A DNA stretch of 64,000 nt from NCBI GenBank assembly GCA_020284085.1, contig JACEVL010000045.1:4066429-4130428 (forward strand), read 5' to 3'. Below are positions 43,881 through 56,317 of the stretch, in pieces (within the stretch, counting starts at the first letter, position 1; each line of letters opens with the position of its first letter). The DNA comes from Aporrectodea caliginosa (taxonomy: Eukaryota > Annelida > Clitellata > Crassiclitellata > Lumbricidae). Both the position numbers and the translations under genes were made by a program. Below the pieces are notes generated by a model. That model saw nothing but the letters and a program-made list of their open reading frames with translations. It had not been told where the DNA came from and did no database searches.

Positions 43881-44957
43881 TTATCTGACGCTGAGAAATT
43901 TCTCAGACTTCGTTCACAATGTTGCATAACATATCTGTCTGTTTTACACGTTAATATTGGTCATAATGACTATTGACTAGGTCTTACTGACATTAGACCA
44001 TAATGTGATTTAGTCAAACTCAATTACGTACAACAGCGTGTGCTGGAAGCAGTAATATCTAATGTGTCCCGACATTATTCTAAAAGTGTGTGTACACAGT
44101 CTTAAGTTCAAAGGTCGGGAACCAAACCTGACCAAGTATGAGACATCCGTCTGCCTAAGCAAAACGCTCGCTAGACTCCGCTCTCTTTTTTGTTGAAGTT
44201 GCCTGTACATGAGAGGCCAATGTGCAATCAATCATATATTATGGTCTTACAATCAATATGGCCTTCGCTTTGGAATAACTTCACTGGAACTATTAAAAGG
44301 GCTGACTGCATTGTTTTTATGTCCATTGTTGGTTTGTTTGTTCTATCATTTATTTGTTTAACAATAGAGATCTGCTTTCGCTCAATCCATTCAGGCGGTA
44401 GACACAGAAGAGTTGATGGATTGAAAGCGTGACCAGCAGCCTTTGTTGTTACATCTGTGGAGCCATATAGACACGGGCCTATTGTGATAATGAATTGTTA
44501 CTAAACTGAATAATTCGCTTCTCTTCCACAATCTACGTCTCATCAGCTGTAGTCGCTTCTGGTGGTCGTAGTTGCTATGCAACCGTATAAACAAGGAGCG
44601 CGCGCCAGTCTGTATACACAGTGGGCCATAAATAAACAGTCGCCTGTAGACCTCGCAGTTGGACCTCAGTCATTCGCTGGCTTAGTCGAGCGTAGGTCCG
44701 TCGATCGGAATCCGTTGCCCAGGTTCGAATTCAAGGAGACAACCTGAAGACTGCAGTTGGGTCCTAATTCGATCATCGTAAGTATGGGTTTGTTCTGTGC
44801 TAAAGGGAAAGGGATGGAGATTGTTTTGGGGGTAAAGATGCTCTGGTGGTTAGAATCCTGTTATGGATTCTAACCACTCTGTTCTGTGGGTTTATTCTAC
44901 ACAGCGGGCAACTGTTACTGTTGCTGAATAGAAACAGTTTCAAAGAACGTGAGCAGT
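43881..44957. other. unique part of the duplicated unit, no gene recognised
   Basis: 44190-44432 is open with one hydrophobic segment (CIVFMSIVGLFVLSFICL), and the same frame survives in the second copy at 53328-53579. There are no homologues I know and no exon borders. A direct/inverted word pair (gattctaacca / tggttagaatc) lies near 44850. Confidence 0.4.
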
Positions 44958-45293
44958 CTGGCACTGGGTGACATGGAATGTGCTTGTATGGCATTGGGTG
45001 ACATGGAATGTGCTTGTATGGCATTGGGTGACATGGAATGTGCTTGTATGGCATTGGGTGACATGGAATGTGCTTGTATGGCATTGGGTGACATGGAATG
45101 TGCTTGTATGGCATTGGGTGACATGGAATGTGCTTGTATGGCATTGGGTGACATGGAATGTGCTTGTATGGCATTGGGTGACATGGAATGTGCTTGTATG
45201 GCATTGGGTGACATGGAATGTGCTTGTATGGCATTGGGTGACATGGAATGTGCTTGTATTCATTCATTCATTCATTCATTCATTCATTCATTA

Positions 45294-45643
45294 CGACGTT
45301 TTATATAACGCCCCCTTCAAGGTTACTACTCAGAAGCGCTCCCGACCCCAGCACAGCTGAAAAGGACAGTTTTGAGGCAAGTATAGAAAGATTCAGAGTG
45401 GATTCTGGGATGCAAGCGCAACGTCAAAGGAAGCCCGTTCCAGAGGGAGGGGCCAACCACTGAGAAGGCCCGATTCTGCTTAGTATATGTGCGGGCAAAA
45501 GGGCCCATGAGCACGCCCCGCTCAGTAGAGCGGAGAGAGCGACGACCCGGAGCCCCCAAGGTAGGGCAGCAAAGGTCGCGTAGATAGGCAGGGGCTAGGC
45601 CCAGCAAGGACCGCTGTATGGCTGCTATGGCATTTGGTGACAT
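45294..45643 (-). mobile_element. LINE C-terminus and 3' end, macrosatellite copy 1
   Basis: The minus strand encodes GLAPAYLRDLCCPTLGAPG ... TKQNRAFSVVGPSLWNGLPL ... FYTCLKTVLF ... GVGSASE then a stop. This is the C-terminus of a CR1/L2-like LINE protein ('AFSVVGPSLWNxLPL'). The 3' UTR is about 30 bp and the tail is (GAAT)n. Confidence 0.85.
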
Positions 45644-46553
45644 GGAATGTACTTATCTGGCATTGGGTGACATCGAATGTACTTGTCTGACAATGGGTGA
45701 CATCGAATGTATTTGTCTGACAGTGGGTGACATGGAATGTACTTGTCTGACAGTGGGTGACATCGAATGTATTTGTCTGACAGTGGGTGACATCGAATGC
45801 ACTTGTCTGACAGTGGGTTACATCGAATGTACTTGTCTGACAGTGGGTGACATCGAATGTACTTGTCTGACAGTGGGTTACATGGAATGTACTTGTCTGA
45901 CAGTGGGTTACATAGAATGTACTTGTCTGACAGTGGGTGACATGGAATGTACTTGTCTGACAGTGGGTTACATGGGATGTACTTGTCTGACAGTGGGTTA
46001 CATGGAATGTACTTGTCTGACAGTGGGTTACATCGAATGTACTTGTCTGACAGTGGGTGACATGGAATGTACTTGTCTGACAGTGGGTGACATCGAATGT
46101 ATTTGTCTGACAGTGGGTGACATCGAATGCACTTGTCTGACAGTGGGTTACATCGAATGTACTTGTCTGACAGTGGGTGACATGGAATGTACTTGTCTGA
46201 CAGTGGGTTACATGGAATGTACTTGTCTGACAGTGGGTGACATGGAATGTACTTGTCTGACAGTGGGTTACATAAAATGTACTTGTCTGACAGTGGGTTA
46301 CATGGAATGTACTTATCTGACAGTGGGTTACATCGAATGTACTTGTCTGACAGTGGGTGACATGGAATGTACTTGTCTGACAGTGGGTTACATGGAATGT
46401 ATTTGTGTGACAGTGGGTGACATCGAATGTATTTGTCTGACAGTGGGTGACATCGAATGTGCTTGTATGGCATTGGGTGACATGGACTGTGCTTGTATTC
46501 ATTCATTCATTCATTCATTCATTCATTCATTCATTCATTCATTCATTCATTCA

Positions 46554-46901
46554 TTACGACGTTTTATATAACGCCCCTTCAAGGTTACTACTCAGAAGCG
46601 CTCCCGACCCCAGCACAGCTGAAAAGGACAGTTTTGAGGCAAGTATAGAAAGATTCAGAGTGGATTCTGGGATGAAAGCGCAACGTCAAAGGAAGCCCGT
46701 TCCAGAGGGAGGGGCCAACCACTGAGAAGGCCCGATTCTGCTTAGTATATGTGCGGGCAAAAGGGCCCATGAGCACGCCCCGCTCAGTAGAGCGGAGAGA
46801 CGACCCGGAGCCCCCAAGGTAGGGCAGCAGAGGTCGCGTAGATAGGCAGGGGCTAGGCCCAGCAAGGACCGCTGTATGGCTGCTATGGCATTGGGTGACA
46901 T
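46554..46901 (-). mobile_element. LINE C-terminus, macrosatellite copy 2
   Basis: Near-identical to the copy at 45294 but with a 4-bp deletion at about 46799 (gagagacgacc versus gagagagcgacgacc), which shifts the frame. This shows it is not selected as protein. Confidence 0.85.
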
Positions 46902-47782
46902 GGAATGTACTTATCTGGCATTGGGTGACATCGAATGTACTTGTCTGACATTGGGTGACATCGAATGTACTTGTCTGACAGTGGGTGACATCGAATGTAC
47001 TTGTCTGACAGTGGGTGACATCGAATGTGCTTGTATGGCATTGGGTGACATGGACTGTGCTTATCTGGCATTGGGTGACATGGAATGTACTTGTCTGACA
47101 GTGGGTGACATCGAATGTACTAGTCTGACAGTGAGTGACATGGAATGTACTTGTCTGACAGTGGGTGACATCGAATGTACTTGTCTGACAGTGGGTGACG
47201 TCGAATGTGCTTGTATGGCATTGTGTGACATGGAATGTACTTGTCTGACAGTGGGTGACATCGAATGTACTTGTCTGACAGTGGGTGACATCGAATGTAC
47301 TTGTCTGACAGTGGGTGACATCGAATGTACTTGTCTGACAGTGGGTGACATGGAATGTACTTGTCTGACAGTGGGTTACATGGAATGTACTTGTCTGACA
47401 GTGGGTGACATGGAATGTACTTGTCTGACAGTGGGTGACATGGAATGTACTTGTCTGACAGTGGGTGACATGGAATGTACTTGTCTGACAGTGGGTTACA
47501 TGGAATGTACTTGTCTGACAGTGGGTTACATGGAATGTACTTGTCTGACAGTGGGTTACATCGAATGTACTTGTCTGACAGTGGGTGACATGGAATGTAC
47601 TTGTCTGACAGTGGGTTACATGGAATGTATTTGTGTGACAGTGGGTGACATCGAATGTATTTGTCTGACAGTGGGTGACATCGAATGTGCTAGTATGGCA
47701 TTGGGTGACATGGACTGTGCTTGTATTCATTCATTCATTCATTCATTCATTCATTCATTCATTCATTCATTCATTCATTCAT

Positions 47783-48133
47783 TACGACGTTTTATATAAC
47801 GCCCCTTCAAGGTTACTACTCAGAAGCGCTCCCGACCCCAGCACAGCTGAAAAGGACAGTTTTGAGGCAAGTATAGAAAGATTCAGAGTGGATTCTGGGA
47901 TGCAAGCGCAACGTCAAAGGAAGCCCGTTCCAGAGGGAGGGGCCAACCACTGAGAAGGCCCGATTCTGCTTAGTATATGTGCGGGCAAAAGGGCCCATGA
48001 GCACGCCCCGCTCAGTAGAGCGGAGAGAGCGACGACCCGGAGCCCCCAAGGTAGGGCAGCAGAGGTCGCGTAGATAGGCAGGGGCTAGGCCCAGCAAGGA
48101 CCGCTGTATGGCTGCTATGGCATTTGGTGACAT
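47783..48133 (-). mobile_element. LINE C-terminus, macrosatellite copy 3
   Basis: Practically the same as copy 1, including the intact C-terminal frame to GVGSASE and the adjoining (ATTC)n of about 57 bp. Confidence 0.85.
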
Positions 48134-48963
48134 GGAATGTACTTATCTGGCATTGGGTGACATCGAATGTACTTGTCTGACAATGGGTGACATCGAATGT
48201 ATTTGTCTGACAGTGGGTGACATGGAATGTACTTGTCTGACAGTGGGTGACATCGAATGTATTTGTCTGACAGTGGGTGACATCGAATGCACTTCTCTGA
48301 CAGTGGGTGACATCGAATGTACTTGTTTGACAATGGGTGACATCGAATGTACTTGTCTGACAGTGGGTGACATCGAATGTACTTGTCTGACAATGGGTGG
48401 CATCGAATGTACTTGTCTGACAGTGGGTGACATCGAATGTTCTTGTCTGACAGTGGGTGACATCGAATGTACTTGTCTGACAGTGGGTGACATCGAATGT
48501 ACTTGTCTGACAGTGGGTTACATGGAATGTACTTGTCTGACAGTGGGTGACATGGAATGTACTTGTATGGCATTGTGTGACATGGAATGTACTTGTCTGA
48601 CAGTGGGTGACATCGAATGTACTTGTCTGACAGTGGGTGACATCGAATGTACTTGTCTGACAGTGGGTTACATGGAATGTACTTGTCTGACAGTGGGTGA
48701 CATGGAATGTACTTGTATGGCATTGTGTGACATGGAATGTACTTGTCTGACAGTGGGTAACATCGAATGTTCTTGTCTGACAGTAGGTGACATCGAATGT
48801 ACTTGTCTGACAGTGGGTGACATCGAATGTTCTTGTCTGACAGTGGGTTACATGGAATGTACTTGTCTGACAGTGGGTTACATGGAATGTATTTGTGTGA
48901 CAGTGGGTGACATCGAATGTTCTTGTCTGACAGTGGGTGACATCGAATGTGCCTGTCTGAAAT

Positions 48964-49665
48964 AAGCCTGCATCGGGAAGCGAACTGCGAAGCGCATGCT
49001 CTCTTTCACAGAGGCGCATGAAATGTGCAGTCTACACTCTTACCAATGTAGCTAGTCACTTAGTCTCAAGGATTAGAACAAGTACAAGTACTTCTGTCTG
49101 AAGTAATACGAGTACAAGTACTTAAAAATACTCTTGTTGTACGCAAGTGCAAGTACCTGTACCAAGTACAAGTTTTCTGACAATGAGGCAGCTATCTAAC
49201 CCAACAACAATGATGAAAACCTAAGGTAAACCTAGCGAAATTTGCTACCAAAGTTGTACCTTAGATAGCTGACTTTTAAGGGCAGACCTAAGATGTACCA
49301 TGTAAGTTTGATAAAAAGCTTATTAGCTAGCCTCCACAACGGCAAGCGTATCATCAACATTGACATATATCTACTCGTTTCGTTTTATAACATTTTCATC
49401 ATTTACGTGGATCGGCAAATCTGAAATCTACTTGTTGAGGATTTAAATTTATTAAAATCCAAAGTGTCTAACAGCATGATTTGGGTTTGGCGGCTAAATG
49501 CACCAAATATTTGGATGTACTGCCAAACATGGAGTCATACATGACAGCCCGAGTATGTGCAGCCAGTGCAGAAGGTTGGATTGATGGTGGATATTCTTAA
49601 GCCTAAGCCTGGGATTCCTGATGCTGAGACTGCCAATCTTGAGGACGGCGGCATCATATATAGGC

Positions 49666-49734
<69 letters not shown>

Positions 49735-50207
49735 TGTGTGTGTGTATGGACCTATAGTGCATACGGCTCTGGAGAAAAGCTTGGGCATCGGCCTACATCC
49801 TGAGATGACTTGGATTAAGTTAAATGATTGTCATTTTGCGAAGAGTGCGGATGATCTCCATGTCAATTCAGTGTTCTGTTAAATCTAGCGACGGACCTAG
49901 TTCTCTACATCGCCCTCCAACCAACGACCTGTATGGCTGGAAGTCCCACTGCCTGTGGCTGTTCATCTGGTTGCATGACATCGTGGTTTCTCAAAACGAA
50001 GATGCATGATTAGCGTCGCCCTCCTCCTTCGTCCAGGCTAGGACTGGCACCGCCCGAGAACGACAGTGGTGAAGCTATTACGTAGATATAGTCATGGGAT
50101 TATATAATCTATTATATCCTGAACGGACATTGTTTATTAACGGCATGAAAACGCGGGTGTACGGTACTCAAGACCAAAAAGTGGGGGAGGACTCGGAGCC
50201 TCGTATC
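48964..50207. other. right flank of duplication copy 1; contains (GT)n
   Basis: Matches 55187-56317. Contains a cluster of acaagtac/gtacttg words (49076-49175) and (gt)n at about 49664-49748. The cgtcgccctcctccttcgtc module near 50020 belongs to a dispersed repeat. No gene. Confidence 0.6.
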
Positions 50208-50466
50208 TCCAGTGCCAGTCCCAAGCCTGAATGAAGGAGAAGGGCGACGCTAATACTCTGTTAATGTTACCACACAGTGGTCGGTAAACAGTAAACACGT
50301 ACACCTTAGCAGCTGCTCTGCCTCCTCTGTTGACACCGGTAGCCTTTTGACTACCCTTTGGAAAACCCTTCTGACTTGACGCAGCGCTTGTGAATGAGCT
50401 CCTGTCTTGCGCTTATAACTTACTAGTGGTGCTTTAGACATTTGGAGTTTACGATTACGATTACGC
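50208..50466 (+). mobile_element. dispersed repeat with LINE-type (ACGATT)n tail
   Basis: Head agtgccagtcccaagcctg, also at 20480; tail 50379-50466 (gcgcttgtgaatgagct ... gagtttacgattacgatta), the same 3' tail as at 3416, 38133 and 38527. Probably a truncated LINE or a SINE using its tail. Confidence 0.5.
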
Positions 50467-50897
50467 GTCTGATTTCTGTACCCTTTCATACACAGTTCAA
50501 GCAAGCCGTCAGACTTTACCGATGACGTCACACAATCAGCATTACGGCCTGTAGTATCTAGAAGGCAATGCCCTAACCGACCCTCACGACGCGTAACCTG
50601 ACCCTAACTGACTCTCACGACGCCTAAAATTACGGGAGGAAAATACATGCACCACGATACTAAAATGCTTGCCAATTTCGGTAATCAATGCTTTTAGCGT
50701 TCGAAATTATTCGCCATTGTATCGAGACACCAGCGGAGCATACACTCGTATTCTAATTTAGTCCTCTGCACATGCCCTATCTATGCCTCGTAGTAGCTAA
50801 ATTCGTGTTGCATTAATCTCACAAAAGATAGGCCTAATAGAAAATAATGCAGGCAAACTTATAGTTTCGTGGGCTGAAGGATTATACAGTGTCTTTG

Positions 50898-51351
50898 GGT
50901 AATCCCGTAGTTTAGGTTGGTAAATTATTTTACATCGTCAAATTAAAATGGAAGCTGGATTTATGAAATAAATTGTGTCACTTAAATGAAGTTGGATTGA
51001 TCGAAACAAATTTTATTCGTAAATAGAAGCTGGATTGATTAAACTAAGCTTTTGGTGCAATAGAAGCTGGAATGATGAAAATAATTGTTTCCATGGTAGA
51101 AGCTGGACCATGAGAATAGTTCTTTGCTTAAATAAAGAAAGTTACATTGATGAAAAATATTTTTTGTGTTAAATAGAAGTTGGATTTTTTCATGAAATTG
51201 CGGAAGCTGGATTGATTAAAAAAATTCTCGATGAAATGGAAGCGGGATTGACGATAGTTATCATGGATATAGGTAGATTGCTTACTTACTAACGTGAAGT
51301 TCGGTATTGAAGATATTCAAATAATTTACCAACCTAAACTACGGGATTACC
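50898..51351. mobile_element. inverted-repeat element with tandem core, second family member
   Basis: The ends ggtaatcccgtagtttaggt (50898) and the complement acctaaactacgggattacc (ending 51351) match over about 33 bp. The interior has about ten ~37-bp units with core tggaagctggattgat, the complement of the core in 42410-42951. The shared TIR start (ggtaat..c..gtttagg) and core define one family. Confidence 0.8.
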
Positions 51352-51529
51352 TTTTATACATACCTTGCGGCATCTTTCAGAAATCTAAACAGTGGAATAT
51401 TTTCAGAATTCTACGTGGTTACGCTACAATTCCTCGATTCGAAGCCATGTTTATAACGTGATCATTTAGCGCCACCACCCGATTGAGTTAATCGTGTGGT
51501 GGCGCCACACATCCCAAGATAGGTGAGGT

Positions 51530-51935
51530 NNNNNNNNNNNNNNNNNNNNNNNNNNNNNNNNNNNNNNNNNNNNNNNNNNNNNNNNNNNNNNNNNNNNNNN
51601 NNNNNNNNNNNNNNNNNNNNNNNNNNNNNNNNNNNNNNNNNNNNNNNNNNNNNNNNNNNNNNNNNNNNNNNNNNNNNNNNNNNNNNNNNNNNNNNNNNNN
51701 NNNNNNNNNNNNNNNNNNNNNNNNNNNNNNNNNNNNNNNNNNNNNNNNNNNNNNNNNNNNNNNNNNNNNNNNNNNNNNNNNNNNNNNNNNNNNNNNNNNN
51801 NNNNNNNNNNNNNNNNNNNNNNNNNNNNNNNNNNNNNNNNNNNNNNNNNNNNNNNNNNNNNNNNNNNNNNNNNNNNNNNNNNNNNNNNNNNNNNNNNNNN
51901 NNNNNNNNNNNNNNNNNNNNNNNNNNNNNNNNNNN
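51530..51935. other. assembly gap (406 N)
   Basis: Run of N. Open frames across it are meaningless. It lies between the foldback element and the RTE-like LINE of duplication copy 2. Confidence 1.
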
Positions 51936-51939
51936 ATGA

Positions 51940-53030
51940 TAATTCTTCCTGTTCTTCAGTGTTCTGTCCTTAGATAGGTCCAAGAATCAAACGACGCCAT
52001 TCTCCTCTATTTTGTGCCAATTGCTTTTATTTCTTTATATCATCGCATGTGTCCTTTATCCATCATCTAACATCATATTTCTTGGTCTTCATGGGGCTTT
52101 CTTCCCTTCAATTCTTCCTTCGAACACTGTTCTTGGTAGCGAATTTCCACGCACGTGAGTGGTTAATCGAATTCATTTGTCTCTTCTTTGTTGCATTGAC
52201 CACTGATCTCTCCTTTCGCACCATTCGCAACATAATTATATTCGTTTATTTTCTAATCCCTCCAGTTGATCTTGGCCAGTAGTCTCCATAGCCACGTTTC
52301 AAACGCCTCGAGCTTCTCTATGTCTGCCTTTCATTATTATAGTCTATTTCTCCGGTCCTTGTAGTTCCATGCGAGGCTTTTCACCATTCTTTTCTTTAGA
52401 TCGAGATTCAGTCTTCCTCTCAATATCTCTTCTCTCTTACAGAATGTTTCCTTTCCCACTGCTATTCTTATCTTAATTTAAGCACAACATCTGCAATCAT
52501 CTGTAATTAAACTTCCAGGCTAACAAAGCTGGTGAATCTGTTCGATCTTTTCACCGTCTATGAAAATTGTTATTCTCTTCCTTGAGATTTACTCAATCTC
52601 ATCACCTTTTTTCTTTCTATTTATCCTCATGCTATATTCTTCGTATAGTTTGGTTTCCTGGTCATCTGCAAATCTTATGGCCTTAAATCAGCCTCCCCAT
52701 TATTCACATGTTCAAACGCTTCCAACATCTGCATAATTATAGATGTTGAATGGCAAGGGTGATAGTGGGTAACCTTGTCTAACTCCTCTGTCTATTCTTT
52801 CAGGCTGTGAATTTACTCACTGTACTCTCTCTACCACTGACTGGTCCAGTATAAGTTTCGTATTAATCGTCTATCCCTCCACTCTACTCCGATGTGTTTG
52901 AGTATTGCCATGGGTTTACACACGCGTTCACTCTGTCAAAGGCCATTTCATAATCTATGAAGCAAATATGCAAATCTTTCCATTGCTGTAGAAGAAACTT
53001 TCATGTGACGCTGAGAAATTTATCAGATTT
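51940..53030 (-). mobile_element. RTE-like LINE remnant, RT core to C-terminus
   Basis: The minus strand repeats the RT motifs of 43424-43880 (AFDRV, GVRQGCPLSP-like, FADD). It continues downstream into LRGRLNLDLKKRMVKSLAWN, EAFETWLWR and a decayed GK-rich end with LRTEHWR at about 51945-51980. The downstream part is missing from duplication copy 1, which therefore starts inside this LINE. Confidence 0.8.
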
Positions 53031-55802
53031 CGATTACAATGCGTAGACTACATAACATAAAGTATGTCTGTTCTACACGTTAATATTGGTCATAATGACT
53101 CATTGACTAGGTCTTACTGACTTTAAACCATAATGTGATTTAGTCAAACTCAATTACGTGCAACTGCGTGTGCTGGAAGCAGTAATTTCCAATGTGTCCC
53201 GATATTATTCTAAAAGTGTGTGTACACATCCTTAAGTTCAAAGGTCGGGCAGCAAACCTGACCAAGTATGAGACACCCGTCTGCCTAAGCAAAACGCTCG
53301 CTAGACTCCGCTCTCTTTTTTGTTCTATTGAAGTTGCCTGTACATGAGAGGGCAATGTGCAATCAATCATATATTATGGTCTTACAATCAATATGGCCTT
53401 GCTGTTGGCCTTCGCTTTGGAATAACTTCACTGGAACTATTAAAAGGGCTGACTGCATTGTTTTTCTGTGTATTGTTGGTTTCTTTGTTCTATCATTTAT
53501 TTGTTTAACAATAGAGATCTGCTTTCGTTCAATCCATTCAGGCGGTGGACACAGAAGAGTTGATGGATTGAAAACGTGACCAGATGCCTTTGTTGTTACA
53601 TCTGTGGAGCCATATAGACACGGGCCTATTGTGATAATGAATTGTTACTAAACTGAATTCGCTTCTCTTCCACAATCTACGTCTCATCAGCTGTAGTCGC
53701 TTCTGGTGGTCGTAGTTGCTATGCAACCGCATAAACAAGGAGCGCGCGCCAGTCTGTATACACAGTGGGCCATAAATAAACAGTCGCCTGTAGACCTCGC
53801 AGTTGGACCTCAGTCATTCGCTGGCTTAGTCGAGCGTAGGTCCGTCGATCGGAATCCGTTGCCCAGGTTCGAGTTCAAGAAGACAACCTGAAGACTGCAG
53901 TTGGGTCCTAATTCGATCATCGTAAGTATGGGTTTGTTCTGTGCTAAAGGGGAAAGGGCTGGAGATTGTTTTGGGGGTAAAGATGTTCTGGTGGTTAGAA
54001 TCTTGTCATGGATTCTAACCACTCTGTTCTGTGGGTTTATTCTACCCAGAGGGAAACTGTTACTGTTGCTGAATAGAAACAGTTTCAACGAACGTTAGCA
54101 GTCTGGCAGCGGGTGACATCGAATGCACTCGTCTGACAGTGGGTGACATCAAATGTATTTGTCTGACAGTGGGTGACATCAAATATACTTGTCTGACAGT
54201 GGGTGACATGGTATGTATTTGTCTGATAGTGAGTAACATCGAATGTACTTGTCTGACAGTGGATGACATCGAATGTACTTGTCTGACAGTGGATGACATC
54301 GAATGTACTTGTCTGACAGTGGATGACATCGAATGTACTTGTCTGACAGTGGGTGACATGGTATGTATTTGTCTGATAGTGAGTAACATCGAATGTACTT
54401 GTCTGACAGTGGGTGACATCGAATGTACTTGTCTGACAGTGGGTGACATCGAATGTACTTGTCTGACAGTGGGTGACATGGTATGTATTTGTCTGACAGT
54501 GGGTGACATGGTATGTATTTGTCTGATAGTGAGTGACATCGAATGTACTTGTCTGACAGTGGGTGACATCGAATGTACTTGTCTGACAGTGGATGACATC
54601 GAATGTACTTGTCTGACAGTGGGTGACATGGTATGTATTTGTCTGATAGTGAGTAACATCGAATGTACTTGTCTGACAGTGGGTGACATCGAATGTACTT
54701 GTCTGACAGTGGGTGACATCGAATGTACTTGTCTGACAGTGGATGACATCGAATGTACTTGTCTGACAGTGGGTGACATGGTATGTACTTGTCTGACAGT
54801 GGGTGACATGGTATGTATTTGTCTGATAGTGAGTAACATCGAATGTACTTGTCTGACAGTGGGTGACATCGAATGTACTTGTCTGACAGTGGGTGACATC
54901 GAATGTACTTGTCTGACAGTGGATGACATCGAATGTACTTGTCTGACAGTGGGTGACATGGTATGTAATTGTCTGACAGTGGGTGACATGGTATGTATTT
55001 GTCTGATAGTGAGTAGTGGGTGACATCGAATGTACTTGTCTGACAGTGGGTGACATCGAATGTACTTGTCTGACAGTGGGTGACATCGAATGTACTTGTC
55101 TGACAGTGGGTGACATGGAATGTACTTGTCTGACAGTGGGTGACATCGAATGTACTTGTCTGACAGTGGGTGACATCTGAATGTATGCCTACTTGTCTGC
55201 ATCGGGACAGCGAACTGCGATGCGCATGTTCTCTTGTCTGACAGACGCGCATCGGAAATGCGCAGCCTACGCTCATTACCAATGTAGCTAGTCAATGTAG
55301 CTAACTTAGCCAAGGACAAGTTTTCTGACAAAGATGCAGCTATCTAACCCAACTACAATGATGAAAACCTATTGAAAACCCAGGGAAATTTGCTACCATC
55401 AGTTGTAGCTTAGATAGCTGACTTTCAAGGGAAGACCTAAGATCTACCATGTAAGTTTGATGAAAAGCTTATTAACTAGCCTCGACAATGGCAAGCGTAT
55501 CATCAATATTGACATCTATCTACTCGTTTCGTTTTATAACATTTTCATGATTTATGTGGATCGGCAAATCTGAAATCTACTTGTTGAGGATTGAAATTTG
55601 TTAAAATCCAAAGTGTCTAACAGCACGGCTGAATGCACCAAATATTTGGATGTACTGCCAAACCTGGAGTCATACATGACAGCCCGAGTATGTGCAGCCA
55701 GTGCAGGATGTTGGATTTATGGTGGATATTCTTAAGCCTAAGCCTGGGATTCCTGATGCTGAGACTGCCAATCTTGAGGACGGCGGCATCATGTCTAGGC
55801 GC

Positions 55803-55833
<31 letters not shown>

Positions 55834-56317
55834 GTGTAGACCTATAATATATGCGGCTCTGGAGGAAAGCTTGCGCATCGGCCTAAATCCTGAGATGACT
55901 TGAATTAAGTTAAATGATTGTCATTTAGCGAAGAGTGAGGATGATCTCCATTTCAATTCAGTGTTCTGTTAAATCTAGCGACGGACCTAGTTCTCTGCAT
56001 CGCCCTCCAACCATCGACCTGTATGGCTGGAAGTCCCACTGCCTGTTGCTGTTCATCTGGTTGCATGGCATCGTGGTTTCTCCTTAACAACGCTCTGTCA
56101 TAACGAAGATGATTAGCGTTGCCCTCCTCCTTCGTCCAGGCTAGGACTGGCACCGCCCGAGAACGACAGTGGTGGAGCTATTACTTAGATGTAATCATTG
56201 AGTCATATAATCTATTATCTCCTGAACGGACATTGTTTATTAACGGCATGAAAACGCGGGTGTACGGTACTCAAGACCAAAAAGTGTGGGGGGGGCCCTC
56301 GGAGCCCCGTGTCTTCA
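52529..56317. repeat. segmental duplication, copy 2 (simple array)
   Basis: Counterpart of 43422-50207. Here the same unique flanks are joined by a single 30-bp array with no LINE 3' end in it. This looks like the state before the LINE inserted and was amplified in copy 1. Confidence 0.9.
54107..55185. repeat. 30-bp minisatellite, about 36 copies
   Basis: Units of acagtgggtgacat + cgaatgtacttgtctg, with variants (ggatgacat, gtatgtattt, gatagtgagtaacat) that recur in an ordered cycle of four to six units. This indicates higher-order duplication. Confidence 0.95.

Larger units (their letters stand above)
44958..48963. repeat. composite macrosatellite: LINE 3' end + 30-bp minisatellite
   Basis: Layout: ten near-identical 30-mers (44958-45256, acatggaatgtgcttgtatg-gcattgggtg). 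Then three rounds of [(ATTC)n, ~340-bp LINE end, 30-mer array]: (ATTC)n at 45257, 46498 and 47726; LINE ends at 45294-45629, 46554-46885 and 47783-48117; arrays at 45630-46497, 46886-47725 and 48118-48963. Arrays in the rounds use acagtgggtgacat and gaatgtacttgtctg variants. Period-30 frames (CLTVGDIECT) are artefacts. Confidence 0.93.
43422..50207. repeat. segmental duplication, copy 1 (expanded)
   Basis: Collinear with 52529-56317. Matching landmarks are ctggtgaatctgttcgatc, the LINE fragment, a stretch whose encoded 61-residue frames differ at two residues (44562 versus 53706), the 30-bp array, the (GT)n, and the end at aaagtgggggagg. Copy 1 is 6.8 kb against 3.8 kb. The difference is the composite LINE/minisatellite block at 44958-48963. 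Confidence 0.9.

Noticed and set aside
44190..44432. Frame with one membrane-like segment, retained in both duplicates
   Set aside because: The duplicates are too recent for retention to mean selection, and there is no homology or gene structure.
45522..48965. Cys-rich frames repeating CLTVGDIECT and similar
   Set aside because: Period-30 minisatellite artefacts present on both strands; they are interrupted by LINE pieces and (ATTC)n.
51462..51983. Frames of 138-173 codons
   Set aside because: They consist almost wholly of gap N.
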